Shown here: in pieces, positions 11,706-22,742 of the stretch
Layout of the letters: every line of letters begins with the position of its first letter
Position numbering within the stretch: the stretch's first letter is position 1
Assembly: GCA_026225945.1 (NCBI GenBank)
Contig: JAMJFZ010003729.1
Span: 1-64,000 of the forward strand
Source: Cricetomys ansorgei
Lineage: Eukaryota > Chordata > Mammalia > Rodentia > Nesomyidae
DNA: 64,000 nt
Reading direction: 5' to 3'
Program-made: the position numbers and the translations under genes
The notes under the pieces: model-generated
The model's input: only the letters and a program-made list of their open reading frames with translations
Told to the model about the DNA's origin: nothing
The model's database searches: none

Positions 11706-12324
11706 TCATCATGGGATACTCAAACAGGAACCTAGAATGTGGGGCTGTCCTAGAGCTAAGAGTGGGTCAAAACATTCTTCGAACCCCGGAATTATCACCC
11801 TAAGAGTAGAAGGTGTTCCACTGTTCCCCATTTTCTTAGACCTGGCAAAACCCAGCTAAATTCTAAGTCCTGCCTGCTTCAGAGCAGGTCACTGGTAAAG
11901 GAATGTGTCCTGATTGGTGCTAATCTTAACACTGTAGCCGGAAGGCCTAGGGCTGAACCCATTTTATGATAAAGTGTCTTCTTCTTTTCCCTGTGGGACC
12001 ACACCTTATGCAGAAGGTGCTTTTGCAGGACTTTGACCCTTAGACAATGAGCCCCACATGCAAACGGGGCTACTCCAGATTCCTGACTTAATCAACAGCC
12101 ACCATCCCTGGGTGCCAAGGACCCTCCCTGCCTTTTGCATTATAAATATAACCACCATTGCTTCAATACATTGAGATATTCCACTGACAACACTCTCCAA
12201 AGAATTTTGTACGTTATCGAGGGTCACAGATCTCTTTGATCAAGGACCTATGGATCTGCTGCTGTGGGCTGGCAGGGCTGCACCTCACAGGACTGGGAAG
12301 CCACAGCAGGATTTATATTTTTGA
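11706..12324. other. No recognised gene or repeat
   Basis: Single-copy-like. A 73-codon minus-strand open frame at 12006-12227 has no recognisable motif. Confidence 0.5.
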
Positions 12325-12765
12325 AACAACACTAGAGGTAGGGACTGAAGGAAAGACCATGGGGAAGTGCTGCTTACTGGCTTTCTCAGCTTGCTTTTGT
12401 ATACAACCCAGGATCACCTGCCCAAAGGGTGGCACTGCCCACAGTGGTTGTGCCCTCCCTTTTGAGTCACTGACTAAGAAAACAGAGCCAGCAAAGTGGT
12501 GCATGCCTTTAATCTCAGTACTTGGGAGGCAGAAGCTGGCAGATATACATAAAAAAAAATCCAGACTGCTCCACCAAGGCCACACAGCAATGTTTCAAAA
12601 CACAAAACAAATACATATATGAAGAAAGGAAGAAAGAAAATGTCCTGCAGATATACCCATAGACCAATCTCCCCAAGGCAGTTTCTCAATGAGGCTCCTT
12701 TTTCTCAGGCGATTGAAGTCTGTGTCAAAGTGACAACCAGCTAGCGTAATGGTACAACTGCTGTT
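12325..12765 (+). mobile_element. Rodent LTR-like repeat (family A), split by a B1
   Basis: Contains the blocks 'gtgctgcttactggctt', 'cccaggatcacctgccca' and 'ttctcaatgaggctcc', and a 3' end of the 'tgtgtcaa(g/a)ttgac' type seen in related copies at 22412-22742 and 27722-28112. The two halves are separated by a B1 SINE. I do not assign a Repbase name. Confidence 0.7.
12485..12630 (+). mobile_element. B1 SINE
   Basis: Begins 'gccagcaaagtggtgcatgc', followed by 'ctttaatctcagtacttggg' and 'aggcagaagctggcag', then a diverged 3' half and an A-rich tail. It sits inside a family A LTR-like repeat and so is younger than it. Confidence 0.85.
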
Positions 12766-13034
12766 CACAGCTGATAGCTATTCTGATTGGTTAAATATCC
12801 ACTGAAAGAATATTAATGCCATAACTATCCCCTCTGCTTATAATTCAAACAAATCAGATCACCACCTGATCCTCACGTGCTGCTTACTATGCATGTGTAT
12901 CTGTTTGTTTAAAGAAACATCAATCAAAGCCCCCAAACCTGGAAAACATGTCAATATTTATGCCATGATTCCTTGGAAGGCTTGCTCAGCAATTACTTGC
13001 ACTTACTTCTTTTCCTCCTCTCCTCAAGGATTAA

Positions 13035-13600
13035 AAAAAAAATCTGTTATTATTATTTTTATGAATTTCTTATACGAGTACTGTATTTACATCGTTTCTC
13101 CTCCATCCTCTCCCCACTTCAACCTTCGCATTCTTCTTAATTATTACTATTTCACAGACATACCATCTGACGCCACTTAATATGTTCACGTGTTTAGGGC
13201 TGACTTCTTAGGGTTTCATAAGTTATTGGGGGCCCATCTCTGGAGAAGACTGATTCTCCCTCTCTGGAAAGCCATTAATTGCCTGAAGTTCTTCATCTGG
13301 GGATGGGGTGGGGGCTTGTGAGATTCTGCACATCCATGTTGAGTGTTACCTGGTACTGTGTGCATCTTATTTAGACAACTTTCTTGTTAAGAGTTTGTGG
13401 ATTTCATTCCCTGTCATGTAGAAGACATTATCTTGCAGCAGACACCCTGGTCCTCCGGCTCAAACAATCTAGACAGCGCTATCTCGTAGTGGATAGCCTG
13501 GTCTACCGTTAGAATTTTCAACTCATGGTAGCGCTGAAATTTCTCTCTCTCTTTGTGATCTTCCTTCTGTCCCTGTTCTATGAGATGGTGTTTCTAGGTC
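13035..13600 (-). mobile_element. Lx-type L1 3' UTR fragment
   Basis: Plus-strand text is the reverse of a rodent Lx L1 3' UTR: 'tctgttattattatttttat', 'cccacttcaaccttc', 'ggagaagactgattctccc', 'ttaattgcctgaagttcttc' and 'ctggtcctccggctc' in the expected order. Only non-coding sequence is present. The far boundary is approximate. Confidence 0.75.
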
Positions 13601-13754
13601 ATATGCTTTCTCTCCCTTCCCTCTTTGTACACTTTATCCATGTCCCTCCCTGACACATAGGGCAGCTCTGTGGAAAATGACTTGGTCCCACTTGAATTAC
13701 TTTAATAATACTTGGACATTTGATGAATACATTCATTATTTCCTTTGTTTTTCT

Positions 13755-13878
13755 TCCTTTTATTTTCAGACAAGGACTCACTATTTAGCGATGACTGGCC
13801 TGGAACTTGTTATGTAGACAAGGCTAGTCTGGAAGCCGGAGAGATCCACTTGCCTCTGCCTGCCCACATTGCCTGGCG
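13755..13878 (-). mobile_element. B1 SINE, diverged
   Basis: Reverse B1: 'cagacaaggactcactattt', 'gactggcctggaacttgtta', 'tgtagacaaggctagtctgg', then 'ccacttgcctctgcctgccc'. The promoter end is degraded. Confidence 0.8.
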
Positions 13879-14465
13879 CATCATCTGCTATTCCATCCAG
13901 GACTCCCAGCAACAGTTCTCAGACTGACGCAAGACAACGGTATGTTCTGAAGAATTTTTTTGTGTGTGTGCATGTTTCAAGTAGAGGACGTACCGCATTT
14001 TGCTGTATTCACATTTTGTCACAAAAAATAATAGGGATATACTCCTGTCAAGATGCTTAGAAAGTGTGCTGAAGGCAGACACTGAGCAGCAGGTTTACTA
14101 TATTTTATCAAGCAGTTTTCAGAAGCAGGGCATTTCCATCTCACTCACAGCTCGTAAGGTCTTCTAGGACTGCCAATTTCATCTCAAATGTGTATGAAGA
14201 GCAGATTTCCCTACTGCAGACATGCATGCACTACAGATGGTAAATAGTTTTTTTTTTCCTTTTAAAATGTGGGTTTATTTCCTGGGCTATTAAAATGCAA
14301 ATGTTCAGAAGTAAACATAGCTCCCAATTCCTGCAGCTTTGCCAAAGCCATTGTTTTCAAACCAACCTTAAACACAACTGCCCTTTGGGAAGTTATAGGC
14401 ATTCCCAGATAAAGGAAAATTGAATGCTCAAAAATATCAAATTGGTTTTGTCCATCATAGCTTCT
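13879..14465. other. No recognised gene or repeat
   Basis: Single-copy-like DNA with a T-run at 14251-14259, immediately upstream of the purine tract. Confidence 0.5.
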
Positions 14466-14977
14466 GAGAGAGAGAGAGAAAGAGAGAGAGAGAAGAAGAA
14501 GAAGAAGAAGAAGAAGAAGAAGAAGAAGAAGAAGAAGAAGAAGAAGAAGAAGAAAGAAGAAGAAGGAGAAGAGAAGAAAGGAGGAGGAGGAGGAGAAAGA
14601 AGAAGAAAGGAGGAAGAGGAGGAGAAGGCAAGAAGGAGGAGGAAGAGGAGGAGAACAAGAAGAAAGAGGAGGAGGAGGGGAAGAAGAAGAAAGAGGAAGA
14701 GGAGGAGAAGAAGAAGAAAGGAGGGAAGAGGAGGAGAAGAAGAGAAGGAGGAGGAGGAGGAGAAGGAGAAGGAGAAGGAGAAGGAGAAGGAGAAGAGAAG
14801 GAGAAGAAGAAGAAGAAGAAGAAGAAGAAGAAGAAAGAGGAGGAGAAGAAGAAGAAAGGAGGAAGAGGAGAGAAGAAGAAGGAGGAGGAGGAGGAGGAGG
14901 AGGAGGAGGAGGAGGAGGAGGAGGAGGAAGAAGAAGAAGAAGAAGAAGAAGAAGAAGAAGAAGAAGAAGAAGAAGAA
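14466..14977. repeat. 512-bp polypurine tract, (GAA)n/(GGA)n/(GA)n
   Basis: Every base on the plus strand is A or G except two C (14629 and 14656). It starts as GA dinucleotides, becomes a long GAA run (about 14494-14560), then mixed GGA/GAA/GGAGAA blocks, a pure GGA run (about 14880-14925) and a final GAA run to 14977. Open frames across it (poly-Lys/Arg/Glu on plus, poly-Ser/Leu/Phe on minus) are repeat translations. Mirror symmetry in such tracts can favour triplex (H-DNA) structure; that is general knowledge, not shown here. Confidence 0.97.
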
Positions 14978-15860
14978 TTATCATCCAAGGATCCTTCCCA
15001 AGTGGGTGTGAGTCTTGCATTCTAAAAGGTAGACACATCAACAGACATAAACATATCAATTGATGTGCCAATCTATCTATGATAGGTTGAAAGAGTATTA
15101 CATAATAGAAATAAGGGATAGATGCACATGGGCCAATGTGCCTGTGTGACAGGGAAACCTTAATAGAGTAACATTAGCTAAATCACTCAGAAGGGCCAGG
15201 AAATCAACTTGGCAAACACAGCTTAGTCTGCCAGTCTACAGCTTTAATACTAAGACTTTCCCTCAAAGGTCTGTTATAGCCATCCACAGCAAGGAAACCT
15301 AAGTGTCCTGATCTTTGTGAGGAGGGAGAAAAATGTCTACAGGGCTCATCTGAAGAACACCCTGTACCACAAGCACTAGGTGCTCAGCTGGCCGTGGGCA
15401 CGCTCCAGCCACAGGCATGGGGAATCTCTGTCTTCCACACTGACAACACACATGAGAGCATAGCTGGGAGGTGTGACATGGAGCTTAACTCTCAGTGTCA
15501 GGGAAAGAGGATGGGATGGACAAACAGGTCTACGTGTCACACAGGGGTTTTCTCATGAAGAAGAGATCCAAGAAAGTAAAGAGAGACAGTCTGGGAGGAT
15601 GCGACCTAGGCAGGACTTTTCAGATGAGGAAAAATCCCAAAGCGTCAAGCTAGTGGAGGGAGAACCAAATAGACCTGGGCGCCTGCCCTAGGTCTTTCCC
15701 CTGGTTTGAACTGTGTTCTAAAAACTAGACTGCCCTTCCTCATCCCTGTGAATAGGTTTTTGGTCAGATAGAAGATATTTGCAGATGTGATATAACTACA
15801 TTCAGGATTCACGTGGGACATAATGTAATGGCTGACAGTTTTAAAGAGAAAAGGAGTTTA
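14978..15860. other. No recognised gene or repeat
   Basis: Single-copy-like DNA. A 72-codon plus-strand open frame (15473-15691) has no recognisable domain. Confidence 0.5.
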
Positions 15861-16092
15861 GGGGATGGAGATATTGCTCAGCAGTGAAGAGCACTGACTG
15901 CTCTTCCAAAGGAGCAGAGTTCGATTCCCAGCACTCATATGGCTGCTCAGGACTATCTAGAACTTCAATTCCAGGGGATCCGATGCTTTCTTCTGGCCTC
16001 TGTGGAGGCAGGACAGGAAGCACACACATGGTGCACAGACATACATGCAAAACACTCACACACATAAAAATAATTTTTTTTTTTAAAAAAAA
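15861..16092 (+). mobile_element. B3-type SINE
   Basis: Full-length pattern: 'ggggatggagatattgctca', 'gcactgactgctcttcca', 'gttcgattcccagcact', 'caattccaggggatccgatg', 'ttcttctggcctctgtgg', 'catgcaaaacactcac' and an A-rich tail. Confidence 0.93.
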
Positions 16093-16097
16093 GAAGA

Positions 16098-16256
16098 GAG
16101 GACCTAGGTTCAATCCCCAGAACTCACATGGCAGCTCACAACTGTCTGCTGCAACTCCAGTTCCAGGGCATCTGACATCCTCACACCAATGCACTTGAAA
16201 TAAAAATAAATAAATAAATAAATAGATAGATAAATAAATAGATAAAAATAGAAAGA
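16098..16256 (+). mobile_element. Second B3-type SINE, 5'-truncated
   Basis: Lacks the tRNA-like head. It begins 'gaggacctaggttcaatccc', continues with 'actccagttccagggcatct' and ends in a long (AAAT/AGAT)-rich tail (16199-16256). It lies directly behind the A-tail of the previous B3, suggesting insertion into that tail. Confidence 0.85.
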
Positions 16257-16553
16257 AGAGAGATACTGGGACACAGGAATGCACAAGAAGAATGCCCTGT
16301 GGTGACAGAGGCAGGTGCAGACGGGAGTCAGAGAATGCCCAGGATTCCTGGCAAACTCAAGGAGTACTACACTGCTTCTAGAAGGATCCGACCTTACTGA
16401 CACCTTAATTTTGGATCCGTAGCTTCTCTAGAACTGAGAAAAACCAATTTTAGTGTGCTGTTGTTATTTGTTACAGAAGTTCTTTGAAAGGGACTCATTC
16501 CTGCTAGAACCAATACAGCAGATGGGGCAGAAGACTGCTGGTGGGGAGCTATC
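16257..16553. other. No recognised gene or repeat
   Basis: Short single-copy-like stretch between SINEs and the 10-bp tandem repeat. Confidence 0.45.
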
Positions 16554-16597
16554 ACTAGGCTAGACTAGGCTAGACTAGGCTAGACTAGGCTAGACTA
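16554..16597. repeat. 10-bp tandem repeat (actaggctag)n
   Basis: About 4.4 perfect copies of a 10-bp unit. Confidence 0.95.
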
Positions 16598-16717
16598 ATG
16601 AGCCAAGGGAGGGAAGGGAGAGACACAGAGTCTCCTGGAGGGGCCTGTGAGGGATATGACAAGTGCTGAAAGGTCTTTCAGAGACCCTCAGAGGCTAGGA
16701 GGATCCACAGAAGCTGA

Positions 16718-17002
16718 ATTGTTTGCAAATATTTTCTTCTATTCTGTGTGTCGTCTTTCATCCTGTGGCTTATTTCATTTGCTGTGTTTAGATCTGGGGT
16801 CCCACTTTTTATTTTTGTTGCCTTCTTTCGGCATCATGTCCATGAAACCATCACGACAGCCAATGCCATGGAGTTTTTCTCCATTTCCTCCAGGAATTTT
16901 ATAGTGACTAGCCTTATGTTGAAGACATCAATCCATTCAGTGTGTGGTATAAAATAATAATCTAATTTTAACCTTTTGCATGTGGATGGGTAGTTTTCTT
17001 AA
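16718..17002 (-). mobile_element. Ancient L1 ORF2 C-terminal segment (inverted 5' half)
   Basis: Reverse strand of the L1 ORF2 3' region: 'tttgcaaatattttcttcta', 'tgtggcttatttcatttgct', 'catgtccatgaaaccatc', 'ccatttcctccaggaatttt' and 'ccttttgcatgtggatgg' occur in the standard antisense order. It abuts a plus-strand L1 3' segment at about 17003. Confidence 0.8.
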
Positions 17003-17462
17003 TCCTGAGTATCGGTCCAAAATAATTGAAATAAGGCTATGAAAGAGGGCTTTATGCTACCATATTAATTGCAGGGTTTTTAACATAGACAAGAAGAAGA
17101 AACAACCTAAATGCCATCAATGGATAAATGGAAAAGATAGTGGTATAGTCAAATCTTATTCAACAATAAAAAGAATGGCACCAATATGGATGAACCTTGA
17201 GGACATTGGGCTAAGTGAAACAAACTAGCCAAGAGAATGAATATTGCCTGATAGCATTCCTACAAATTATATAAAATAGTCAAACATAAATCAGGGAACA
17301 CAGTAGAGCTTTTCATGAGCTGGGGGAGGGCCATGCAGAAGGTCTAAAGTTGCAGCTATGTAAGACGCCTCAGCTTTAGAGATCCATTTACAACACTGTG
17401 CCTGTAGTCAACTGTTCTGTGTTATACATTTAAACCTTTGTTTAAAAATATGCACATATACA
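17003..17462 (+). mobile_element. Ancient L1 3' UTR (3' half)
   Basis: Plus-strand pattern 'acaacctaaatgccatcaat', 'ggataaatggaaaagatagt', 'ggatgaaccttgaggacatt', 'gggctaagtgaaacaaac' and 'catgagctgggggaggg', ending at an A/T-rich tail that grades into a CA run (17480-17500). With 16718-17002 it forms a head-to-head L1 pair. Confidence 0.8.
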
Positions 17463-17500
17463 TGCATATATATGTATACACACACACACACACACACACC

Positions 17501-18842
17501 ACACAACTGGGATCTCTGGTACCCAGTTAGCAGTGGAGACAGCAATCCCATTTTGTTGCTCCTATCAAGCTATCAAACCCAACATTGACTGAGTGCTGAG
17601 ATTTCTGAAGAGTATGCAAAGAGAAAAATTGCCGCTCATATACGAGGAGAGATGAAATATATAGCTCAGTGAGAGCAGCTTAGCCCTGCAGGAAGGGGTC
17701 AGCACAGAGCAGGGGGCTCCTCTGCCTTACATCTAGAAGGATTTATGTTCCTTTTGGGCTCACATGCCATCTGAGAAAAAGGACAGTGGGGAGAAGGCAG
17801 GGACCCTGAAAAACTGAGCAATCAACCAAACAGAACGGAGATGACCTGAAATAGACGCCGAAAGTGGGAAGAGATCAGGCACCTTGCATGTGCAAGCTTT
17901 ACTGATCCTGCCACCATGTCTGCTGTAGCAAGGTGGAATATGTGAGCTCACTGACCTCTGGGGTTCACAGAAAATGGAAGGAAACGGTTCTTGCCCAGCC
18001 CTTCCTAGGCTGCATCTCAACAGGCACCAATTAAGCAGGCAGCCATGCCACTCAGAACTATTCGTAGCTGAGTGAAATGAAGCATTGGCGGAAAGCGGCT
18101 TGGAGTCAGTGGATGACTCGCCTAATTTACACAATCCGGGAAGAGCCACAGTGCACAGCAGCCAACACATCATCTTAGGGGAATTTTTATTGCCCTGAAG
18201 TTAGCCAGGTGACATTGTTTTTGTGAAACATGACATTTATTCAAATTCCTGAATGAAGATTTCTGCCTTGTGAAGAGAAACGTGCATTTCATTCAAGGAT
18301 GGATCAGTATTTTGGCTTGCTTAGAAAAATGTGTTCTTCAGTTGTATGCTAAGTCCAGATTGCAGCAAATCTATTTTAGGCATGGCACAGACAGGCCATA
18401 GGCACAGACAGGCAATAGGCACAGGGAATCAAGCCTTTTCACTGTATGGATAACTGCATTAGAGAAAGAACATAGCTCATATTTCATGACTAATCGACAG
18501 CAGAGCCCATGAGATTCCATAATTGAAATGGGAAGAAGTAGTGATGACTCTGAACGTAGTGGGAAGCAAGAGCTGGGTCATGACTGGCCATTTCTTAGAA
18601 GTCTGCTTTGGTCAACACATTTTATAACTCAAAGCAGGACCTTGGTCCTCCTTCCCCAGGAAATACAACAAAAGAAAAGGCGATTCCATCTTTAAAATGA
18701 CATCTCAGAGACCCTCAAAATAAGCAACAGCAGCAATATTGTTAAGAACTTGACTAATGAGGACGAAAAGCTGATGTCTTAGATCCAGAGAGACAGTGCT
18801 GAGCAGTCTGGTCATGTCCAAGACAGGTACCAGCTCTCTCAG

Positions 18843-18846
<4 letters not shown>
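17501..18846. other. No recognised gene or repeat
   Basis: About 1.3 kb of single-copy-like DNA. A 137-codon minus-strand open frame (17760-18173) has no family I recognise and no splice or promoter context. A short 'ggcacagacaggc' tandem (three diverged copies) lies at 18380-18422. Confidence 0.5.

Positions 18847-18882
<36 letters not shown>
18847..18882. repeat. (TG)n microsatellite
   Basis: About 18 uninterrupted TG units. Confidence 0.97.
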
Positions 18883-18883
<1 letters not shown>

Positions 18884-19734
18884 TTGGCTCTTAGGAAAGG
18901 GATTAAACATATTCCATGTCATTCCAAAGGTCAGAAAGTCGATTTCAATGTTTCAATTAAAAACAAACAAACAAGCAGCAGTCCAGCTGCCTGACAATGC
19001 TGTGGGTGCCAGAAGCCTCAGAGTCCAGTAGCAGAGGCCTCTTGCCCTTTTAGCTGAAAGTAAAAGGTATCTCCTCAAGCCCCACCCCTAGAGTGGGAGC
19101 CAATATTGAAGGAGAGGGGGAGAGAAAGAATGTAGTAGGTGGCTTGGAATGTAGAATGCTCTGGCCCCTTGAGGCTTCCAGGTGTCAGTGTACAATACAG
19201 AGCTTTGTTGTGTTTATGGACTCTCCAGCGAATAACCAGATGACAGTCTTCTTGCTTGTGACACTGTCAGGTTTCATCCAGCAAGAAATCCCCACACATA
19301 TTCTCTCTTTCTCAGCTCAGCTCCCATGGCACTCTCTCAGAAACTTGTGAGTGGAATTGTACAGGGAAGCAGGAACCTGTGGTCGGGAGGAGCTGAGGGC
19401 TTCCCTTGACCTGGGGCAGATACAGTAGAGAACAGGGGTCCAGCACTGGAGGTGGGGGCACAAATTTGACCCAATGCCAGCTGCAAGAAGATTCTTGCAC
19501 TGTATGTTTTCCTATAAAACCAAACCTGCATACTTTCTATACAAATTTGAAGTAGATGCAAAGAAACATTCTAGAAGGATTTATTCTAAGTCAATTTTAA
19601 ATTACTACCTGGTTACTTTTGGAAAGACTGGACGGGAGAGGTGGTCAAAGGGGACCAAGCCTATCTTGTCTTTCATTTTACTATAAGGAAATAATGTTCA
19701 TTCATTGCTTAGATAAGAGAATTTCATTATATAT
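18883..19734. other. No recognised gene or repeat
   Basis: Single-copy-like DNA with short overlapping open frames on both strands and no recognisable domain. Confidence 0.5.
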
Positions 19735-20160
19735 TCTGCCCTCTGCAGCACACACAGCTTGTCCTCCAGGCTCTGGCTGGCTCTACTCCACTGCTGCTGG
19801 TGTTTTTGGCGGTCATCCCATGGTACTGGCATCTCAAAAACTGCTGGGGTCCTTGCTGCAACTGGGCTGCACTTTCACCAGTAGCCTCTCATAGGCTCGC
19901 TTCCTGGTGCCAAGCCTCAACTTCTTTACATGACCCCTTCATCTGGGTCTTCAAGTACTATTGAGGCTGTACTTTTACCTAGGGCCTCTCCTGGCCTCTC
20001 ATAGTGCCAAGCCTCAGCAGCTCTCCATGACCCTTTCATGTCTTCAAAACCAGCAATCCCTGGGTGACTCTTACAGTGCCAAGTTTGGCTACCAGCATGA
20101 GATACAACCTCATCAGTTCTGGAAGACAGTTTCTGTGTGCTGACCTTTAGAAAACACTTT
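19735..20160 (-). mobile_element. ERV-associated dispersed repeat module, copy 1
   Basis: Shares long ordered blocks with 48765-49200: 'cacagcttgtcct', 'tggtactggcatct', 'aactgctgg', 'gctgcacttt' and 'cagttctg'. The strand is inferred from the minus-strand primer-binding site at 20878-20896, which would place this module inside a minus-strand ERV. Copy 1 contains an internal near-duplication ('ctctca...gtgccaagcctca' at about 19890-19915 and 19995-20010). No open frame is conserved. Confidence 0.55.
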
Positions 20161-20877
20161 CTAGATTTTAATATAGAGACTAGTTTGCAGAAAAAAAAAA
20201 AAACTAGTCCTTGTCTGCAGGAAGAATTCCCTCATGGTGTGGAGCTACCGCTTGTAGACAGGTTTGCAAGAAAAAAACAAAACAAACCGTTCAGTTTAAC
20301 TAAGTGGCTTTTTGGCTCTAAGCTGCGCTGTGGCTTCCACAACAGCAGGGGGTTCCGAGCCAGTGGGAAGAATCTCAGGTTGAAACATTCTGGTGGTTTG
20401 GCGTTCTTTCTCACCACCACTATGGGGAAACATATACCCTTCTTCACAGACCTCAAACACAAGACCCACTTAGGCTTCACACACCCAAAGCCATCAACAA
20501 ACTCAGTTTATAAAACAGTGTGCTTTGGTTTCCATTTCCCACACCCTGGCTGCCGCCAGGGGCAAGGAGAAGACACAGCTCCGTGATCAGGAAAAGCAGT
20601 CAAAACCTCGCTTCACTCCTGCTCCCAGCTGAATTTTTGTTTTTGTCACGAAAATGTCTTTCTCTAAAGGCCTCTCTTCTATGGCTCTCATTCTTGAGCC
20701 CTCTTTCTCACTTAATTTTCTCGTCTTCCTTCAGGAAACTTCTACTCATTGTTTTTGCACAGATATAATATCCGTCCTCTAGGAGCGGCCCTGAGCGTCT
20801 TTACCGAACTCTGTGAGGTCTGGAATTTCTTTCTCTTCTTCCCTATCACCTGGGTGCGTATGCTGGGGTGATGTCCC
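20161..20877 (-). mobile_element. Possible ERV leader/internal region
   Basis: On the minus strand this follows the primer-binding-site-like sequence and precedes the repeated module. A 149-codon plus-strand frame and an 82-codon minus-strand frame overlap here; neither shows gag-like motifs I can recognise. Assignment rests on position only. Confidence 0.3.
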
Positions 20878-20896
20878 GCCCCATGTTGGTACGCCA
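20878..20896 (-). promoter_or_regulatory. tRNA-Lys-like retroviral primer-binding site
   Basis: The plus strand reads gccccatgttggtacgcca. Its reverse resembles the primer-binding site complementary to tRNA-Lys(1,2), which is used by betaretrovirus-like (class II) ERVs, with two substitutions and one inserted base. The adjoining sequence on the LTR side contains 'tgttgtaca', compatible with an LTR terminus. Confidence 0.5.
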
Positions 20897-20903
20897 TTTG
20901 CTG

Positions 20904-21230
20904 TTGTACATCGCTGTGGCTCACCAAGAGGGACAAGGGGGCTGTACACCCTACCAGACCTCTACAGAGGGAGCCACCATCATGGCCAGCACCATACTCA
21001 CAGCGGAACCCTGAGCGTCTCAGCTCAGATGTATTTATTCTTTCAGAACTCCTCAGGTAGTCTACTGATACCATGTGCAGATCATTAGTAATAAACAACT
21101 CCCATAGAAATCCAACACCTGCAAACAATACAAAACGCCCTAGACCAGGGATAGCCTCTCACCCAACAGTGCATAAAACAATTTCGAACATAACTAAAAA
21201 TATACTTCCCCAACATATACGTATATATAT
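20904..21230 (-). mobile_element. Candidate class II ERV LTR
   Basis: Placed by adjacency to the primer-binding site. On the minus strand it carries an AATAAA signal (about 21035-21040). The outer (U3) boundary cannot be set by eye. Confidence 0.4.
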
Positions 21231-22014
21231 TGAAGTTAAGAGTTGGAGTTGTTTTTGTTTATTTGTTTGCTTTTGTTTTTGTTCTGGAAAGGAAAACCCA
21301 GTGGCTAGAGGCAGGGTTAGGAAGGACTTTCTTTTTACTACATGCTCTTCTGTTAGTTAGATTTTGCATTACATGCACTTATTAAAGAAAAGAAATCAAT
21401 GTTATTCAAAAGAAATCACTAATAAAGTAAACTTCGAACGTTAGCAATGAGATTTGAAATGAGCTAAAATTTTGTTGCAGAGGTTGGGCACATAATTTAG
21501 AACAATGGTTCGGACATCTTGGAAGAGAGCTTGGGAAGAGAGGTGGGAGATCTACTTACAGTCTGTGGACACAGGACAGGTCAGGCCAACCAGAATTTAA
21601 CACTCCAAGGCCAGAGGCAGAATCTTTGAAGCTGATGTCAAAAACAAATTACATCTACGTCAACCTCCAAATGCCTTAGTTGAAAACAAAGCTTAATGTA
21701 ATATAAATCCTTATAGGGTTGAACCAGAGAAGCATCCCCACCACCACCTTAAGAAAGAAAGAGATGTGTGTGGAAGAGGATAAGACATTCATGGGATTGA
21801 TGATGTTACTCTGTGTGTGGGAAGAGTTATCCAAACATGGGAGAGAGAGCCTGGATGGGATCTTCAGTACTGCCAAATCCATCCGCTCATCCGTGCATCC
21901 ATCTGTCTGTCTGACCATCAATTTATGATTAGAAGGACATCACTTCTTTGTTTCTATGCTTTCTTAAAATTAATTAAATATGTGTGTGTGGTATATATAC
22001 GTGTTCTATGGGTG
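21231..22014. other. No recognised gene or repeat
   Basis: AT-rich with a T/G-rich 'tttgtttattt' run near 21250-21285. No supported gene. Confidence 0.5.
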
Positions 22015-22313
22015 ACTGCGCACTGCACATGTATATACATGTACATGGGGGCCAGAGGTTGATGTCAGGTGTCTTCCTTATTTACTCCTACCCAATTCCC
22101 TGAGAGAAGGTCTCTCACAGAACATGAAGTCATTGGTCAGACAGGGCAGTCTGGCCATTGAGCACCTGAAGCCACCTCTGCCCACCTCTGCCCCCCGCCA
22201 GCATTGACGTTACAGACATACCCACTGTGTGCTGGGCATCTGAACTCAGGGCCTCATCCTCACACAGTCAGCACTTTATTGACTCAGCCATCTCTCCATT
22301 TCCCTTAATTTTA
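22015..22313 (-). mobile_element. B4-type SINE
   Basis: Reverse B4: 'gggggccagaggttgatgtc', 'aggtgtcttcct', 'gagaaggtctctcacagaac', 'gtgctgggcatctgaactca', 'gggcctcatcct', 'gcactttattgactcagcca' and 'tctctcc'. Both the B1-like and tRNA-like halves are present. Confidence 0.88.
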
Positions 22314-22411
22314 AAATACTCGCCTGTTCTTATGGAATCTTATAGCAACCAAATTATAATAGCTGGCGGCTCCCCTGGTTTGATTATTTTAGGAAAATGA
22401 GTGCGGTAGTG

Positions 22412-22742
22412 CTTTAGTGAGGGATTATTGCTGTGATGAAACACCATGGCCCAAAGAAACTTGGGGAGGAAAGGATTTATTTGGCTTACACATCTTAAAT
22501 CACAGTTTACTGAGAGAAGCCAAGCCAGCAATTCAAACAGGGCAAGAAAATGGAGGCAGGAGCTGATGCAGAAGCCATGGGGGTGTGCTGCTTATTGTCT
22601 TCCAGGGATGGCACCATGAGCTGTAAGGAAATGTTCTACAAATGTCTTATGAAGCCATTTCTCAATTGAAGTTCCTCGCCCTCTGATGACTCTGGCTTGT
22701 GTCAAATTGGCATAGTTAGCATAGTTAGGACAACATATTGGA
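22412..22742 (+). mobile_element. Rodent LTR-like repeat (family A)
   Basis: 'attgctgtgatgaaacacca', 'aacttggggaggaaagg', 'ggcaggagctgatgcagaag', 'ccatgg', 'gtgctgctta' and the 3' end 'gactctggcttgtgtcaaat'. A mid-portion present in the 12.3-kb and 27.7-kb copies is shortened. Confidence 0.8.

Noticed and set aside
14262..15071. 177-269-codon open frames across the purine tract
   Set aside because: Translations of a GAA/GGA array give poly-Lys/Arg/Glu or poly-Ser/Leu/Phe. No gene evidence.
17760..18173. 137-codon minus-strand frame beginning with a hydrophobic segment
   Set aside because: The N-terminus could mimic a signal peptide, but there is no recognisable domain or supporting gene structure, and the length is within chance.
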